From: Volvox africanus
Taxonomy: Eukaryota > Chlorophyta > Chlorophyceae > Chlamydomonadales > Volvocaceae
Direction: 5' to 3'
Assembly (NCBI GenBank): GCA_030268105.1
Contig: BSDZ01000017.1
Location: 2,398,001 to 2,462,000 of the forward strand
DNA length: 64,000 bases
Both the position numbers and the translations under genes were made by a program. Below, piece after piece: positions 26,001 through 39,700 of the stretch (position 1 is the first letter of the stretch; the number at the start of each line of letters is the position of its first letter). Below the pieces are notes generated by a model that searched no databases, was not told where the DNA came from, and worked only from the letters and a program-made list of their open reading frames with translations.

Positions 26001-29000
26001 CTGCTGTCCACGGGCATTAATATCCACGGCTTGGAAAGCTGGTGCTGCTGCCTCCGCGGTCAAGTAGTCCTGCTTATGTATATACGTTTGTTGTTGCTGC
26101 GGCGGCGGCGGGTTAAGGCCTGTGCCTGTCGGCGAGAATGCTTGCGGCCGCAGCAGCTGCAGTTGCTGCTTCGGATGTTGCATTCGCTGGTCACCCGCAG
26201 CCGCCCGCGCCATAAGCCGCGCAAAGGCAGCCCCAGGCAAGACAGCCCCACGTCCTGTGGGGGCGCCAAGGGCCCCCTGCAGGGGCAGCCCGTCGGCATC
26301 CAGGATAGGTGGTGACGGCTGCAGAGCAGTGGCGGGAAACATCATGGGATCCACGTGCGCGGTGTCGTTTGGCAACGGAAGGTGGGGGTAACCAAAGGGT
26401 ATCCCTGTTGCCGTGGGCCGCAGAAGCCGCGGCAAGTGGCCAACGGGCGAGAGGTGGTTGCCGGATGCTGGACGCAGGGCAGAGGCGAGGCCAGGGATCC
26501 TGCAGGTTGTGGCGAGACGGAGCAGGACGTCGTGGATTGGTGCCGGTACGGACCATCAGGCAACAAGGGTTTAATGCTCAGTGTGACCGAACGACATGCG
26601 AGTTGAGAAGATGAGCAACGCGGATGCAAAAAGGGACCAGGAGTGAGAGTGGCAACATTGCTACTTCAAAGGGCATCAGGGTTGTGTGCAATCTGCGTTG
26701 CAGTTCAGCGCCGTTCAATAATACTAATGATGTGCCATGAAGGTGTCCTGTACGTTAGGTGAGATTGTGTAAGATATCTACAGTTCAAAGCTCAAAGCGC
26801 GATAAACCATGTCAAGGAAAGGGGCGCCCAACAAGCCGGTACCTCCGGCATGCGCTCAACCCCTCTTATGCTGTACAGGTACGTCCAGTATCGACACAAT
26901 GAAAAGATAACGAACCGAATTGCAAGCTGCTGTAGCTGCAACCACCGGCCCTTCACCCGCCTGGAGGTTAACAAAGGTAAAAGGAGCTCTGGATACTCGC
27001 ACCTGTCGTGGCCCAGCAACACGGTCTGGCCAGAAAAATCGACAACAGTGAATGTCGAATCGTCAACACGGTTTGCAGCTTCACCTGCAGCGACGGTTGC
27101 CCTAGGCGGGCAACTCCGCAGTGGTGAAACCAGTACCTGCGCCATGAAAAATTGCACGACAGTAATGCGGTTATGCACATTGCAATAGGGGCTGTATTAC
27201 GTACGCATGGGAAGGCATCCCTTGCAAGGGGGCTGACCTCTTAGGCGCTCTGTGTTCGTGGAGGGTGGGGGGGCGCTAAGCGGTACATAAGAAAATTCTT
27301 TACGCCATGAAGCAACAAGCCGCACGTCATCACGAATGAAGAAGCTGCTTTTGTGCAATTCCCACGACACTTCCGAGGCAACTTGCGCGCCTGGAATGAA
27401 AAAAGGGCCAATCAGGACCAGCCGACGACACAACACAGCAAGCAAGACACACAAAACGAGTGCTACTCCAACTACACAGCGTACATCGGCGACAGCGCAG
27501 GAATGCGCGCGCAACGATGCATGAGGCGAGGGTGCTATACGCATTTTTACAAAGCTTCCGCATTGTACCGGTCCTGGAGCTGCCGTCGCCAACGCCGAGA
27601 TCATGATCACTGGCGTCCCGCGTCGCCCATCCGAACCTGGGCCGCCGCCACCACTTGCCGCCACCATGCTGCGACCCAGCGGCGACACTGACCTGCCCAT
27701 ATGCAAGCTGGTGGGCGCAAACAGCAACGGGACGGACGGGCAGTCCGCGGTGCTCACAGCGGCAGCAGCGGTTGCCGGCCGGCCTGCGGCACTATGGGCG
27801 CCTCCAACAGTCGCAGTAGCCGGCCGAGATCTGCTTGTGACCCTCCCGCGCAACGGCAGATCGCTCTTTACCCGCCCGTGAAGGGCTTTACGCTTCGAGG
27901 GAGCGGTAACCTGAACGGGATCAGCCGCACGGTGGGCTGGTGGCTGTGTGGGCTGGTAAGCGGAACCGGGGGCAGCAGCAGGTGCCGTGGAATGTGACGA
28001 GACGGGGTGCGTAGTAGGACCGCTTGCATGCACACGAGCAAGTTTTAGCACGCGGAATGCAGAGTTGCAAGATGGAAGGGGCGATAAGCGTTAGAAAGGT
28101 GCAGAAAGCGGGGTGCAGTACATCATTTTGCCGGCATCTCCCCAGGCCGCGAGCCGTCGACTTAGACCCAGTCCTGAAAGCGGTTCTGGATGCGCACTGG
28201 ATATGTATGGCTATATGTCCGCAATACCAGCATCATCCAACTGCCGCCAGGGGGATTGGCTGCTTGGCCGCGCACCTGGGTATCTGCACCGACAGCGCCT
28301 GCACCGTCGTCGTCTGTTAACACGGTCTGCGACTGATCAGCGAACGCCGAGGGCATCATGTATGACCGTTCGGGACGGCCGGCACTGTCACGGGACGTAT
28401 CTCGCCCAGCCGCAGGTTGCAACGGCTGCGCCAACTCCACAGCCCTCAGCTTCGTCAACGCCGGGCTGCCCGGCTCCGGCTTCGTGTGGGCTTCAGAGGT
28501 GTCGCCACCGCTCCCCGTGACGCGGCGAAGAACAGGGAAAGCCGGCTTGGGAAGCTTCGATGCACTGATGGTGATGCCGGCGGGTGCAGTTGGTAGCGGG
28601 GGTGAAGGTGGCAGAGGAGGAGACGATATGACGGCAGCAGTTGGTTCTTGTTTATCCGGTGTTGCCTTACTGGGAGAGCGAAACCTGCGGACGGATATCC
28701 GGGCAAATGAACCTTGACGAACAAGTGACAGGAAAGTGGACACACGGGTATATATCAGGGTTTAGGGAGTTAAATGTAAGGGATTACATGTCAAGACGTA
28801 AACGCTGTTCCTGGAGCCATTCTTGTCGCTCCCCCTGTGTGATGCACTGATGTCTAATTTGTTCAAAATGCGTGACTGGTATGTGGGAATGAGTGAGGGA
28901 ATGAGTGGCTTGGTGCATTGCGAGTATTCAGCCGTCCGTCTCCATCGCACCTCCCACACTGGCGAACCGCTTACTGCCTAACCGCTCAGTCACCACTTCG

Positions 29001-32000
29001 AAGTTCATCTCGCTTCATTTCAATCCCAGCTCCTCCGCCCCCTCTCTGGAAGGCGCCTCACCGCACCTCATCACGGCGCCCAGCACACGACCCAGCTGTG
29101 ACCAGCCGCCCTTCCGAGTCTTCGCCGGCGTGACTCCTGTGACCCCATCACCGCCCTTTGTCTCTCCTTTCCCGGGGGCAGCTGCTGCAGCCACCTGAGT
29201 GACAGCTACGCCTGCTCCAGCTGGAGGCGCCAGCCCCGCCATACCCGGGTCACTAGGTATCTCCAATGGTGTTGGCCGCAGCCGATCAAGGCGGGGGACA
29301 ACCCGAAGCAGTAATGGACCAGGCGCAGGTCGGACCTGCATTCCTAGGCTGTCACGTACATCTGACGCCGAGTCCTCGTGAAGCTGCTTTGATAGCGAGT
29401 CTCGCGAGGCGCTCCGGTCAGGGATCTCCGCCGTCACGTCGGCCACTGGGGTCGAAGGAGCTGCAGCATCGGGTTGCAAGGTGGTGTCGGCAGCAGGACT
29501 TGGCACGTCTGGTGACCGCGTTTTGGGGATAGGGACAGATGCCAAGGTGGCGCTGGGACCTGCGACGCCGCTGATAGGCCGTGACGCATTTGGGCGCTCC
29601 GGGGAAGGGGTTTCCGGGCCGCTGAGCTTCCGCCGAGCACCACGCAGCCAGTTCATGAAGCGGCTACGGGTACCCTCTCCAGCTGCGCCTGTACTAGGTG
29701 GCTGGGACAAGTTGTCCACATGAAACGCACCGGACATGTTGCGCTCCCTGTTTGGAAATGCAAAGGCGCCATTCCAAAACAGTGGAAGTGGAGAGATATT
29801 CGCGACAACTGCGCCTGATAGAAGCCCACTCTGTGCAAGGGCAAACAATCTGTGCAAGGCCGTCCGTTGATGGATTCGGGCAGAACGGGATAGCTATGTT
29901 GGAACGGCAGAGCGAGGTGGGAAGTTGTCTGGTTTCTAGTCAATACAAGTATGCAAAATCAGCTGATTTCGGAAGTTGGGACAGGCTTGGCGGCAACCGC
30001 CGCTTCGTCTGGTAAGAGCAGACCGACTGGGCAAATGACTCCCTAGACGCGGTTGGATCCGAGGTGCGGACTATTACAGTTGAGGTGATACGATATGATC
30101 ACTAGCTGCCAATGCCGCACCTACACCTGCGCACCTACACCTGCGATGCGTTGGCAACAAGCCACATCACAGAATGCAGCCACCGATTTGTTCGTCATGG
30201 ACCCGCTCTGATATACAAGTTCCCTCCCGTCAACATTGGCCCCAGCTACCTGCGCTGTGCTGCAAAGGACTTCCTTCCTTCCGAGCGGCTCCGAGCAAAT
30301 GCAGCCAATATGGCGTTGCCATCGCCGCCGCCACTGCGCCGCCGCCGCCGATCCCGCCTGTCGCCACCATCGGACGCGGCCCGCTCAAAGCGGCGCTGAG
30401 CGGCCCGGGAGCGGGCACCCTGTCTCGAGGTTCCTTGCCGGCTAGCGGAGCGAGGAAGGCCCTCCATACCTGCAAGAAGAGGCGGTGGACGGCCGAGGGC
30501 GACCAACATGTCTGCAAGGCTACGTATGGAGCCCTTGGCGCCGTATCAACGGGGTGACATTGGCCGCGTGGGTTCTGTAATCTTTGCTGGACCTGGGAGC
30601 GGCTCCAAGTCGCCCGCGATAGGACGTCATGATTGGATTTCCTGACACCGTACCTCCGCGCCCGGAGATGCACGATATGATGGCATCCAGGGAAAGGACG
30701 CGAGGAATGAGTTGGCAAACTGACCCGCATCCCGGAACCTCTGAGCACAACACCGTAAACGCTGCCTCTATGAAACCGAAGGCCTCGTGCGCTCACACAA
30801 GCAGCAATTGTTTTAGCCTTCTTAATTGAGTGCTTGAATCCCTGATTCTGGGCTGCCATGTATGCCAGCACACGCACCTGTCGCTTGTCGTCGGAGAGAC
30901 GGTACGAGTATGTCATGTGGTGTCCGCCGGTCGGGTGAGTGGACCTTCTGAAGTGGCGACGCCCTCAGCTGCTGCGGATAGGGTGGTGTGTGACGAAGCG
31001 GCGTGTTGCGGTCCCCTGACAGGCGGATGGTGGGCGACGGCACTAACGCCAGGCTCGGCAGAGAGCCTGCGTGTGTTTGTGGGGGGGGGCGGGGGGGGGA
31101 TGGCGACCCGATATCCGGGAAGCGTAGCGAATGAGGTGCTTGCATGAAGGAACGGCGCGGGAGCCACATACGGATCCAAATCATGACTGTCATATGCGTT
31201 GGATGTGGATGTGCAGCCAGTAGGCAACAGGCCCCCACCCGGCCACCCTTCATATGTCCACAGTACACCTCAGCCTCAGTCTTGATGCAACAAAGAGGTC
31301 CAGGTGCGCACTTCCTGAGGCAAGAGGGCAACACAGCCACAATAGCAAGAGCCCCGACCGGGTATGTCAAAGCCTGGTGGTCTTTCCGGTTGGAGAAATG
31401 TACATACGCATGACTGACCAGCGTGAGATGCATATGGGCCGAGGGATCCGCTCTGACTGGCGGCCGCAATGGATGCCCAATGCGCCGAGCTGATCGCCCC
31501 CGACAACACAGGAACCGATGCCGATGCAGCTGCAGGCGCTATCTGCAACTGGGGCGGCCGATGCATCTCCAGAGGCCCGAAGGGTTGATGGCCCCGCAGT
31601 GCTGGCGTTGGCTTCTCCAACCCTTGGCCACCAGCTACGCCGACATTAAAAGCCACAGTGTTCCCTGCTGAGCCCAATGACGGCAAGGGTGACGGTTTGG
31701 GAGGCGACAGGAAGGGGAGGGGAATGAGAAAAGCAGAGTGTGCGTCCAACACAACATTTCAATGCGAGAGCATCGGAGGCTTCAAGGGGATGGCCTCCAG
31801 TTCGGGATGCGTTCTATGTTAGTAAGGGAGGCCGGAAGACGGTGCTTGGAAACATAGCGGCTGGCGGAGAAACGAATCAGCAATTACATGGAGTGCAAGC
31901 TCGGTACCACTAAAGTTTACATTCCCGCCCCTCTAGCCCCTGTGGCCTGCACGCTGACACCTTTTTGGCCGCTATCCCGCTGGGCGAGGTAGGCAGCCCG

Positions 32001-35000
32001 TGGGGAGCCGAATGGCCCTCGATCTAGCGTCGCAGATTCCTGTGGCTCCAGCCTGCGCACGGTGAAAGTCGGGAATTAACAGGGCGCAATCCCCCACACG
32101 GAGTACCGTTTGGCCCTTGCGACGAGGCCCTTTGTTCCCACTTGTTTGGTCGTACTGGTGAAACCATCGAGTGCCTGTGATGAACACCCGCGCAGGCTAA
32201 TGCCTTGCCAATATAACTGGGTTTCAGATTGGTACACCACATCCGTTCATGGGCGGCTTTGGGCAACAGGGAACGAAATTGGCTATGCGATGTGCTGAGA
32301 CGAAGGTCTGGCGTTTAAGGCCATATGTTGGGATTACCGAGGGTGCATGGTAGCACACACGCCTGGCCGCCTACCTGGACGGTCTGAAGTCCGGCACCTG
32401 CCCTATACTGGACGACGTCGGCAGGGTGCGGCTTCGGCGCATGTTGACATTACCTGTGAAACGGTTAGGGCATGGTTATGTAAGGTGGGACATATAACTT
32501 AGTTTAAGGGCCTTGCTGCACACGTGCAAAACGGTGGTGACAACGCCCCCATCTTCTTTCATCCATGCCCGAACAATCACAGCACATCCCGTTCAGTGGC
32601 ATTCCTGAATGGGGGAAACTAGCAGCGATAAACCGACAAAATGAATCCCCCGTGGCGGCAAGCCCTGCCGTAGTCCGCACGGCCTCTCCATCTCTCAACC
32701 GTGATTAACACATAGAGTCCGCACAGCTGCCCACCTGCCCATTCCGGAATGTTCTCCGGGCTCTTATCCAACAGCTGCCCATGTCCCTCAATCCATCTAA
32801 GCATCCAATGGGCGCTTGAAGCCAGGCTTGTCTACCCCACCCTGCTGCTGCTGCTGCTCACCTTCGCCTTCCAGCATTGAGCTGCGCTGCCGAGGGCCCC
32901 ATGAAAAGAACGACGTCAGCGGTCGCGAACCCCGTTTTACAGCTGCCGAACTTTGATGCTCCTCTACCGCGTTGTGCAACTGCTCTCCTGTGCTCCTGCC
33001 GCGACTGCGGCTCCGGCTGCGGCTGTGGCTGCGGCTCGGACTCGTGCGGCGGCCAAGAAACGGGAACGACGCGACTTCAGCCTCCCCGTCCGGATTCCCG
33101 ACCCGGCTGCGGCTGCGCCGGCGCCTTCTGCTGCGTCCGCGCTGTGTACCGCCGGAGGAGTGTTCATTACCGTCCGCGCCCCCGAGTGAACTCTCCGCTG
33201 ACATGCTGCCGAAGCTGTGGCTGCGGCTGTGACGTGCATACCCTGTGCGTTCGCTGCGGCCACTGGGTGCAGACCTGCCGGCCAGTGCATAGCGTCACGA
33301 TGAGGGGCAGCGGCCAAGCAATTAACAATTAAGTGCAGGCTTGCCCTCGTGATGATAACGTGTTAGTGTTGGCCAGGTTGCATAACTCTTAAAGGGCGGT
33401 TTTCAATTCAGAGCCGCGAGGGCCGGCAACCTCCAAGCTAGTTCACCCCATGTCGTGTCTTACTGTGAGCGTCGTAGGCCGCCCCCATCCCCACCGCCGC
33501 CACCAAAAATGCTCCACAACCCTATGGCTCCCAGCCCTTGCACCCAGCCACTGCGGCGGCTGCTGCCGCCGTCGCTGAGCTCTTCTCCGGACACGGAGGC
33601 TGAAGGCCGCCGCCGGCGCTGCGGCGGCACGCGACTTCCTTCCCGGTTGCGGCGAGCGGGGCTGCTGACGGGGCTACCACTGCCGCTTGCGGTCCCGCTA
33701 GTACGCCGCATGAAGCCTGAGTCTAGGCTGTGGCTGCGTCTGCAAGGTTGGGAAAATTAAGACTGGTGATGGTGCTGTCATCCATGCCCCAGCCCTAGGT
33801 GACTTGATCCCCGAAACCTTGGATTGGCAAACTGCTATAAGTTAGCTATTGTATGAAGGGACTCAGGCGCTTTATCTTCTCCCGTAGAAATCGATTAGGA
33901 TGGACTTGACGGAGTGATAGGCACTTGCTGCCATTCTCCATCGATCTCAAACGCACCTATGGCGGCCTGACAAGGCCTTCATGATGCCGCTGAAGGGGCC
34001 TCCCGAATCTAGATTTGGCAGGGAGGTGTCCTGCTGGCGACGGCCACGTGAGGGCTGCAGCTGGAGCTGTGAAGAACTGGACCTGTGGCAATTGGGACGG
34101 CATGGCAGCGACTGGACCTAATACCCACACAAATTCAAAGGGGACATCCTCATAGAGTCCCTAGGATTCCTACATGCGGAAGGAGACCGGCTCATGTCGA
34201 GGTTCACCAGACACCGTGATTTTATTCGCTCCTTCCCGCACGCAACTAAGCCTCTGCAGCATAGACAATGCAAAACACAAGACCACCGGCCTGTCATCGT
34301 CTGCAGCAATCCGATCGGCACGACCAAACGATGCCAGAGAAATTCTGAGCACATCTTGATGCGAATAAGGTAAAGAAGCGCCTGGCTAACGGCCTAGCGT
34401 TACCTTCGGCTGGAGGCGCGCCGCGTTGCACTATAGGATTTTGGCACGGGCGTCGAGACCCGCGGGCGCATGTTCCCCGACCTGCATCCCAATAATTAAC
34501 GAGTGTTGGCAAGGTGGTGTACCGAGCGTCTGCCATGTATGGGCCTACATGCAAAGCCCAGCCCGGCGCAGCTACAGCGCTCGCCAACGGTGCTTCGCAC
34601 ATCATGCAGCGATGCAAACTCTGGCCTTGCTTTCCGTTGGAGGCAAGGTTGCAAGCTGAGTGGAAAACCCTTCTCGGCACACAAAGACCTGGTGTCCACC
34701 AAACTACGGAGGTGTATGATGCCTTGCTTGGCCCTTTCGTCATATTCCGTTATATTTTATTTGGGCGGCTTGGAGGTCTTCCCACAATACCAGCTACAAC
34801 GAGCAGCAGGCAGGCAAGGGTCCAAGTTGGCCTACCTTATGAACCTGGCTGTGCGGGCGCGTTCATCGGCGGCTGCCGCCGCCGCAGCGCCTAACAGGCT
34901 ACCGGCATCTGAGGCATTGAAACGCGTGCTAGCACTGAACTTGACGTGCAGGGACGCCATGAGGGCATCTTCGGGGACGCTGGGCCCCACAGCTGCGGTG

Positions 35001-35656
35001 CAAAAGGGCAGAGGAGAGAAATGTGCATCCGGGGTTGGTCTCATCGAGTGGAGGACGTGCGTGTAATAAGGAGCATCTAGCTGCCATGCTTTCTAGTTCA
35101 AACTACGCCAGCGCTCAGACACTGTACTTGATGAGAAATAAGGCCTTCTTAGCATGCAGCCACAGTATTCTGGTAGCTATAATCAGGGAGGTGCACTCCA
35201 CACGTCTATGCAACGGCGGCAACGGGAGATGATGTGATAGACTGCCCACGCCCATGCCCACACCTACGCCACTGGGCCGCCCAAATGCAGCCGTACCTTC
35301 AGGTGCACCGCGCATCGTGCTGGCCGCACTCTTTAGTGGGCCATGTGTCAATGCTGAAGATGCATCGTCCGTTACATTAGCACCGCTGAGGTGGGCAATT
35401 TGTAGCAGCGCCGGGTTATGCGGGAAGCTAGACGACCGCCGGGTGCTTTCTGTAACGACCGACACCAGCCGCACCTTGCAATAGGGGCAGTGGGGCCAGT
35501 GCTTGTAAAGCGCGAGCCCACAGGGAGCTTGCTGACCAAGCTGTCGCTGAAGCTGACCGGTGCAGGAGATGCTCTTGCCAGAGGTCGTTCACCATCATCG
35601 CGCCCGGACGAAAGCTGCGCTGGTAGAAGTACTATTGTTTGACCTGAGTTCGACAT
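23022..35656 (-). CDS. Probable N-terminal exons of the large disordered protein gene
   Basis: Many minus-strand exon-like blocks, unrecognised as a family; they may be one gene with 14.5-23.0 kb or more than one. The first ATG at 35656-35654 begins MSNSGQTIVLLPAQLSSGRD and follows an AT-rich gap. Clear blocks with acceptor and/or donor: 34992-34836 (MASLHVKFSASTRFNASDAG), about 34470-34404, about 34345-34180 (RPVVLCFALSMLQRL), about 34060-33970, 33711-33460 and 33204-32860 (Arg/Ser repeats), about 32450-32360 (MRRSRTLPTSSSIGQVPDF), about 31.7-31.4, 31.2-30.95 and 30.47-30.25 kb (Arg-rich), 29.75-29.0, 28.7-28.16, 27.9-27.2 and 27.14-26.93 kb (VVDFSGQTVLLGHDR), 26.4-25.8, 25.1-24.75, 24.6-24.4, 24.24-24.11 and 23.85-23.4 kb. 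Composition is Ser/Arg/Pro/Ala-rich. Exon joins in this half were only partly checked. Confidence 0.5.
32965..33200 (-). repeat. Arg/Ser dipeptide-coding repeat
   Basis: In the exon near 33.0-33.2 kb the minus strand encodes RRRRRSRSR and, further on, SRSHSRSRSRSRGRS, an RS-type tract such as is found in splicing-related or nuclear-speckle proteins. The tract alone does not prove that function. Confidence 0.75.
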
Positions 35657-36736
35657 CGTACATAAGTTGCTTGTATCCGCAGCGGTTGCTGATGCAAAAC
35701 TTTACGGCTCTTTTTTATCCAATAGCTCCGTAATGGCAAGATACAGCCATGGTTAGCATCAATTGTTCTGTGTAGTACATGAAGATGAAGAAAAAAAGCA
35801 ATGTTATTCCTATGTACCGAATAACCGATGGAATGGCCACAGCGACAGCTGGAGTGTGGACGAAAGACCGGTTACTAGGACTATCGGTTTATAGATCATA
35901 GTACGCAGCTTCTATATATGTACACGTTTCCCAGCTGACGCACTTCGGGATAGTCGGGTTCAACCATGCAACGTCGTGAGTGCAAGATTAAGAGCTCTGC
36001 TATGCTTCTAAATATCTCAATCAAGATGAATTCGATTTTGCCCAAATGGTACATAGGCGTTAGTTGAATGTGGGCAGGACTTAACTTTGCTGTACTTCTC
36101 TATCGCCGTTTTCCTGTGAACGCTGGACTTTTTCCGCAATCTGACTTTACGTTCTCATCTTTCCTTTTTGTTCCGCTCCTTCGAGCGTTCTTTATGAGCC
36201 TACTGGCTCGTCCGATTCTTCGATCTCTATAATTTAAAGTTTACAAACATACATCAACATCAGTCAATCCATTTCAACAACACATCCGAAACCTTTAACT
36301 AAACAGCTCTCAATTAGAAATTAGAAATTGTTTTCGTCAAAGCTATTTCACAATTTGACAAGAACTATCAGCGGATTGCAAGGTTTTAGCCAGCTTCGTA
36401 CACCGTCCCAACAATCCGAGTGCAGCGGCGCCGATGCAGCCACAGAACCGTGAACCCCCTACAGCACAACACGACAACTATCTTCGATGTACCGGCGGCA
36501 ATCAGCCCGCACGCCATCAACTGCCCGCATGGCGCATTCTGCTCTCCTGCTGACCTCGGCATGACCCAGACCCATCGAAAGGCCTGGCAGAATCTAAATC
36601 TGGCGCCAACTCCGTCCCCTTATTTATCTCAACTGCCGCAAGGACACCTTAAACCACAATCGCACAACCTCACGTCCTCATATCGAGCAACTCAAAAATT
36701 CGCAGATCATCCTTCGGAACCCAGTTCACAAGAAAC
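35657..36736. other. AT-rich intergenic region
   Basis: This lies between the ATG of the large minus-strand gene at 35656 and the stop of the LRR gene at 36737, so it combines an upstream region with a 3' flank. TGTAA on the minus strand at 36241-36245 may end the LRR transcript. A 106-codon plus-strand frame at 36420-36740 has no recognisable similarity. Confidence 0.5.
36241..36245 (-). promoter_or_regulatory. Candidate TGTAA polyadenylation signal of the LRR gene
   Basis: TGTAA on the minus strand about 490 bp after the LRR gene stop codon. The distance is long but within the range of algal 3' UTRs. Confidence 0.35.
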
Positions 36737-39700
36737 CTAATCCAGGCGGACCTGTACAATATTACATTGGCAATATGGCAGGTACCTCATGATGAGGTCC
36801 GCTAGCTCTGAATGAACCCAGGCGGACGCAACCAAAGGCCGCACCAATTGCGCCGACGAGGTAGCACCAGCGGCATGCTGACCGCTGTGCGATTCGCCAC
36901 CTACATAGTTGCCATCCTCGCCACAAGTGTCCCCCTCGCAGGGAAGTCCATCGCTTGGTTCCGAAACCTCTGGATTTTCCGTCGTCCGTCCGCCACCCGA
37001 GGCCCCCCTCACCGTCCGGTTGTTGTGTCCACCACTACCTACCCATCCTCCACAGCTGCTGTCACTGGTATCGCTGCCACTGCTTATTTCCGAGTACCTG
37101 CGTCTCTCCAGCGCATATCTGGACTTTCTGCGTATGGCCTTTGCCGCGGACCCATGGGTTGCTCCACGCGTGCTGCTCACGGCCAGCACCAGCCGCAGCC
37201 GCCTGAGGCTTTGGAGCCGCAGCAGCCAAGGCCCACAGCAGTTGTCTACGCTGAGCGGCTGCTCCTGCTGTTCGTCTCCTAGGTACAGCTCCAGAGAGCG
37301 CAGCCCGTCTGGCAGCAACGACACTAAACGTGATGCAAGGTCCGGCGTCAGCCCTACGGAAGGAGTCCGTGGCCACGGGTCTGCAAGCTCTGCAAGCTCT
37401 GCAAGCTCCCTCTGTGCTTGGGGACTGGGCGACAGTGCCTCTAGCTCCCAGGTGATGCTCAGGTGCCCTAAGCCACACAGCCTGGAAATGCATGCAGCCC
37501 CAGGCAGCGCATAATCGAGCACGGTGGTGCCGTCAGCACTGCTGCATGGGCGGCTGCCGCAGGGCCGGAAACCGAGGTCCTGTGCTGCCGTTCCCACAGC
37601 CCCCTCAGTCGCCGCCCACACCTTCACGTTGCATGGCAACCGGATAAGCTGGAGCTCCAGCCGCACTAGCCGAGGCGCCCAAGGCTGCTGGCAAAGCAGC
37701 CCTAGCTGACCGGTTGCGTCCCAGGGTGGCCATGGCGTGACAGTTTCTGTCGGAGGAGTCGTCCCTGGCGGAACCGTGACGGCCCTAGTGGGAATCAGCC
37801 AGCATCCCTTCACTGCCACTTCTTCCAGTGGGCTGTAATACACACCACCAAGCATGACGGCGCAGTGTCGCAGTCGCAAGCGCTCCAGACGTAGGAGGAG
37901 CTGGCGCGAAGGCGCGCTGCCGGCATCAGCAGTGCATCCTCCAACAGCTAGTAAATCTGTCGTGCACACGGTGTCGTCATGGCTGCTATCGTCGATGTGT
38001 ACATCGAATCCCTCGAGGTCCAGCAAGTGCAAGTTCGGAGGCAGCTGGGTCCATAGCAGTCGCAGTCTGCCGTGCAGCAGCTTACTGCTCCCCACCAGGT
38101 TGCTGGCACCATCATTAAAGGATCGCTGAGAAGGGCGACCTACGGGTCGATGTGCAAGCCGAAGGTCGACAAGGTTCAAGTCAGACAGCACCCTTCCAGC
38201 CATGTCCGAAACCAGATGCTGCAGGTCGCCGTCCAGGTTCACAGCACGCAGCATCGTCCACACCGGATGCAGGGCCAAGGAGGCCAAAGGCAACTGTACA
38301 GTCTTACTTCTGCCACATGTGCCAGCGGTCTCGGGCGCAGCCCCAGCCGCAGACGAAGTAAATGCAGCACCAGTACAGCCAGTTCTGCTCCACATTCCAA
38401 CCACCGCCAAGCTCTCCAAACCAGAAGCAACTGTCAAAGAAGAAGGCTGTTCCTGACCAAGCTGCATTGATGGCAACATGCCTGCTGGCACGTTAAGCGC
38501 ACGTGCTGCCAAGGCAGCTGCAAGCTGTGACTCCATGGGGACGTCCAACAGCAGATGTCGCAGGTGGGGGAGGGACTCCAGGGAGTGCACAGAGAATGAA
38601 CCGGGCGGCCAGCACCCGGGTGTGCGCGCTTGCAGGCTGAGTATATACCACGGGTGCCGGAAGCAGGGAAAAAGGATGGAGAGACTAGCAGTCAGGACAT
38701 TAGCCATTAGTACTTTGGGGTTGGGAGGCCATCGGTTTTCCTTAGCAGGCCAGAGTGTGCTAGGTCACATGGTCACTTTGGGGGTACACACGGACCGGAT
38801 CCCAGACCGCAATTTCGTTTGAAGTGTTCTAACACCGGTCAGAACAGCACTTGATACATAAGCACACTGGCCCTAAGGAGCTTGGGTTTGCATATTGCAG
38901 CCTGATTATGTAACACCAGCCACATGGCATGCCGCGAGCTGTCGTATGTTTAAGTCACATTTTGGCTGGCAAGAACCCACCCCATGCAATCCGAGGCGCA
39001 CCAGGTGCACAGGGTCCTTGGAGCGCGCATGCTGAGATGCACGGGGGTGACGTAACGCATGAGTGGGGTACACGTGAAGCCCGAATGCCACCGACCCGAG
39101 CGCAGCTACCTACTTCGAAATCAGCCGCTCCTCCAAAGGGCTGCGCGCCACCCGCAGTGCCAATCGTGTAAGCCCGCTTCCAAGCTGGCAGATGCCGTGC
39201 CATGCACCGGGAAGCAGACCCGCGCCCAGGAACGTCACGTCCAGTTCGGTCAGTGACGCATGGGTCGGCGCACGGGCCCCGCTGGTTGCAGCCGTCGTCT
39301 CGGCTGCATTGTCGCTCTCACCGCTGCAGCCACCTCCACGTCTGTCAGCGAAATAGGAGAAGAGATCCAAGGGTAGGGAGTCCCTGAAATACCTCCATGA
39401 GGATCCCACCACACTCACAATCCGAAAGCCGCGTCGTTTCAGCTCCCAGCTGTCTTCCCGGATGCACAAGTCCAATACCGCCGAAGTCGATGGAGCGGCA
39501 GCCGCAGTGTCCCACACCACTGTCCTCCTGCCTTCCTCTTTCCTTTCTAGCGTCCCTGCTGCTTTCAGAGGCTCCGCTACATGCCCGTCCTCCTTGTCCT
39601 CCTCGCTTCCATCCTCAAAATCATCCTCATGATCATCAAGCTGCTCAGCCAGCTCCATCAGTTCCGGCCAGGGATCATCATACACGAGCTCCAGTGTTAA

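Noticed and set aside
27197..28051. Single 284-codon gene in place of exons at 27.2-28.0 kb
   Set aside because: Composition drifts along the frame, acceptor and donor sites occur inside it, and neighbouring blocks on the same strand fit an exon series better.
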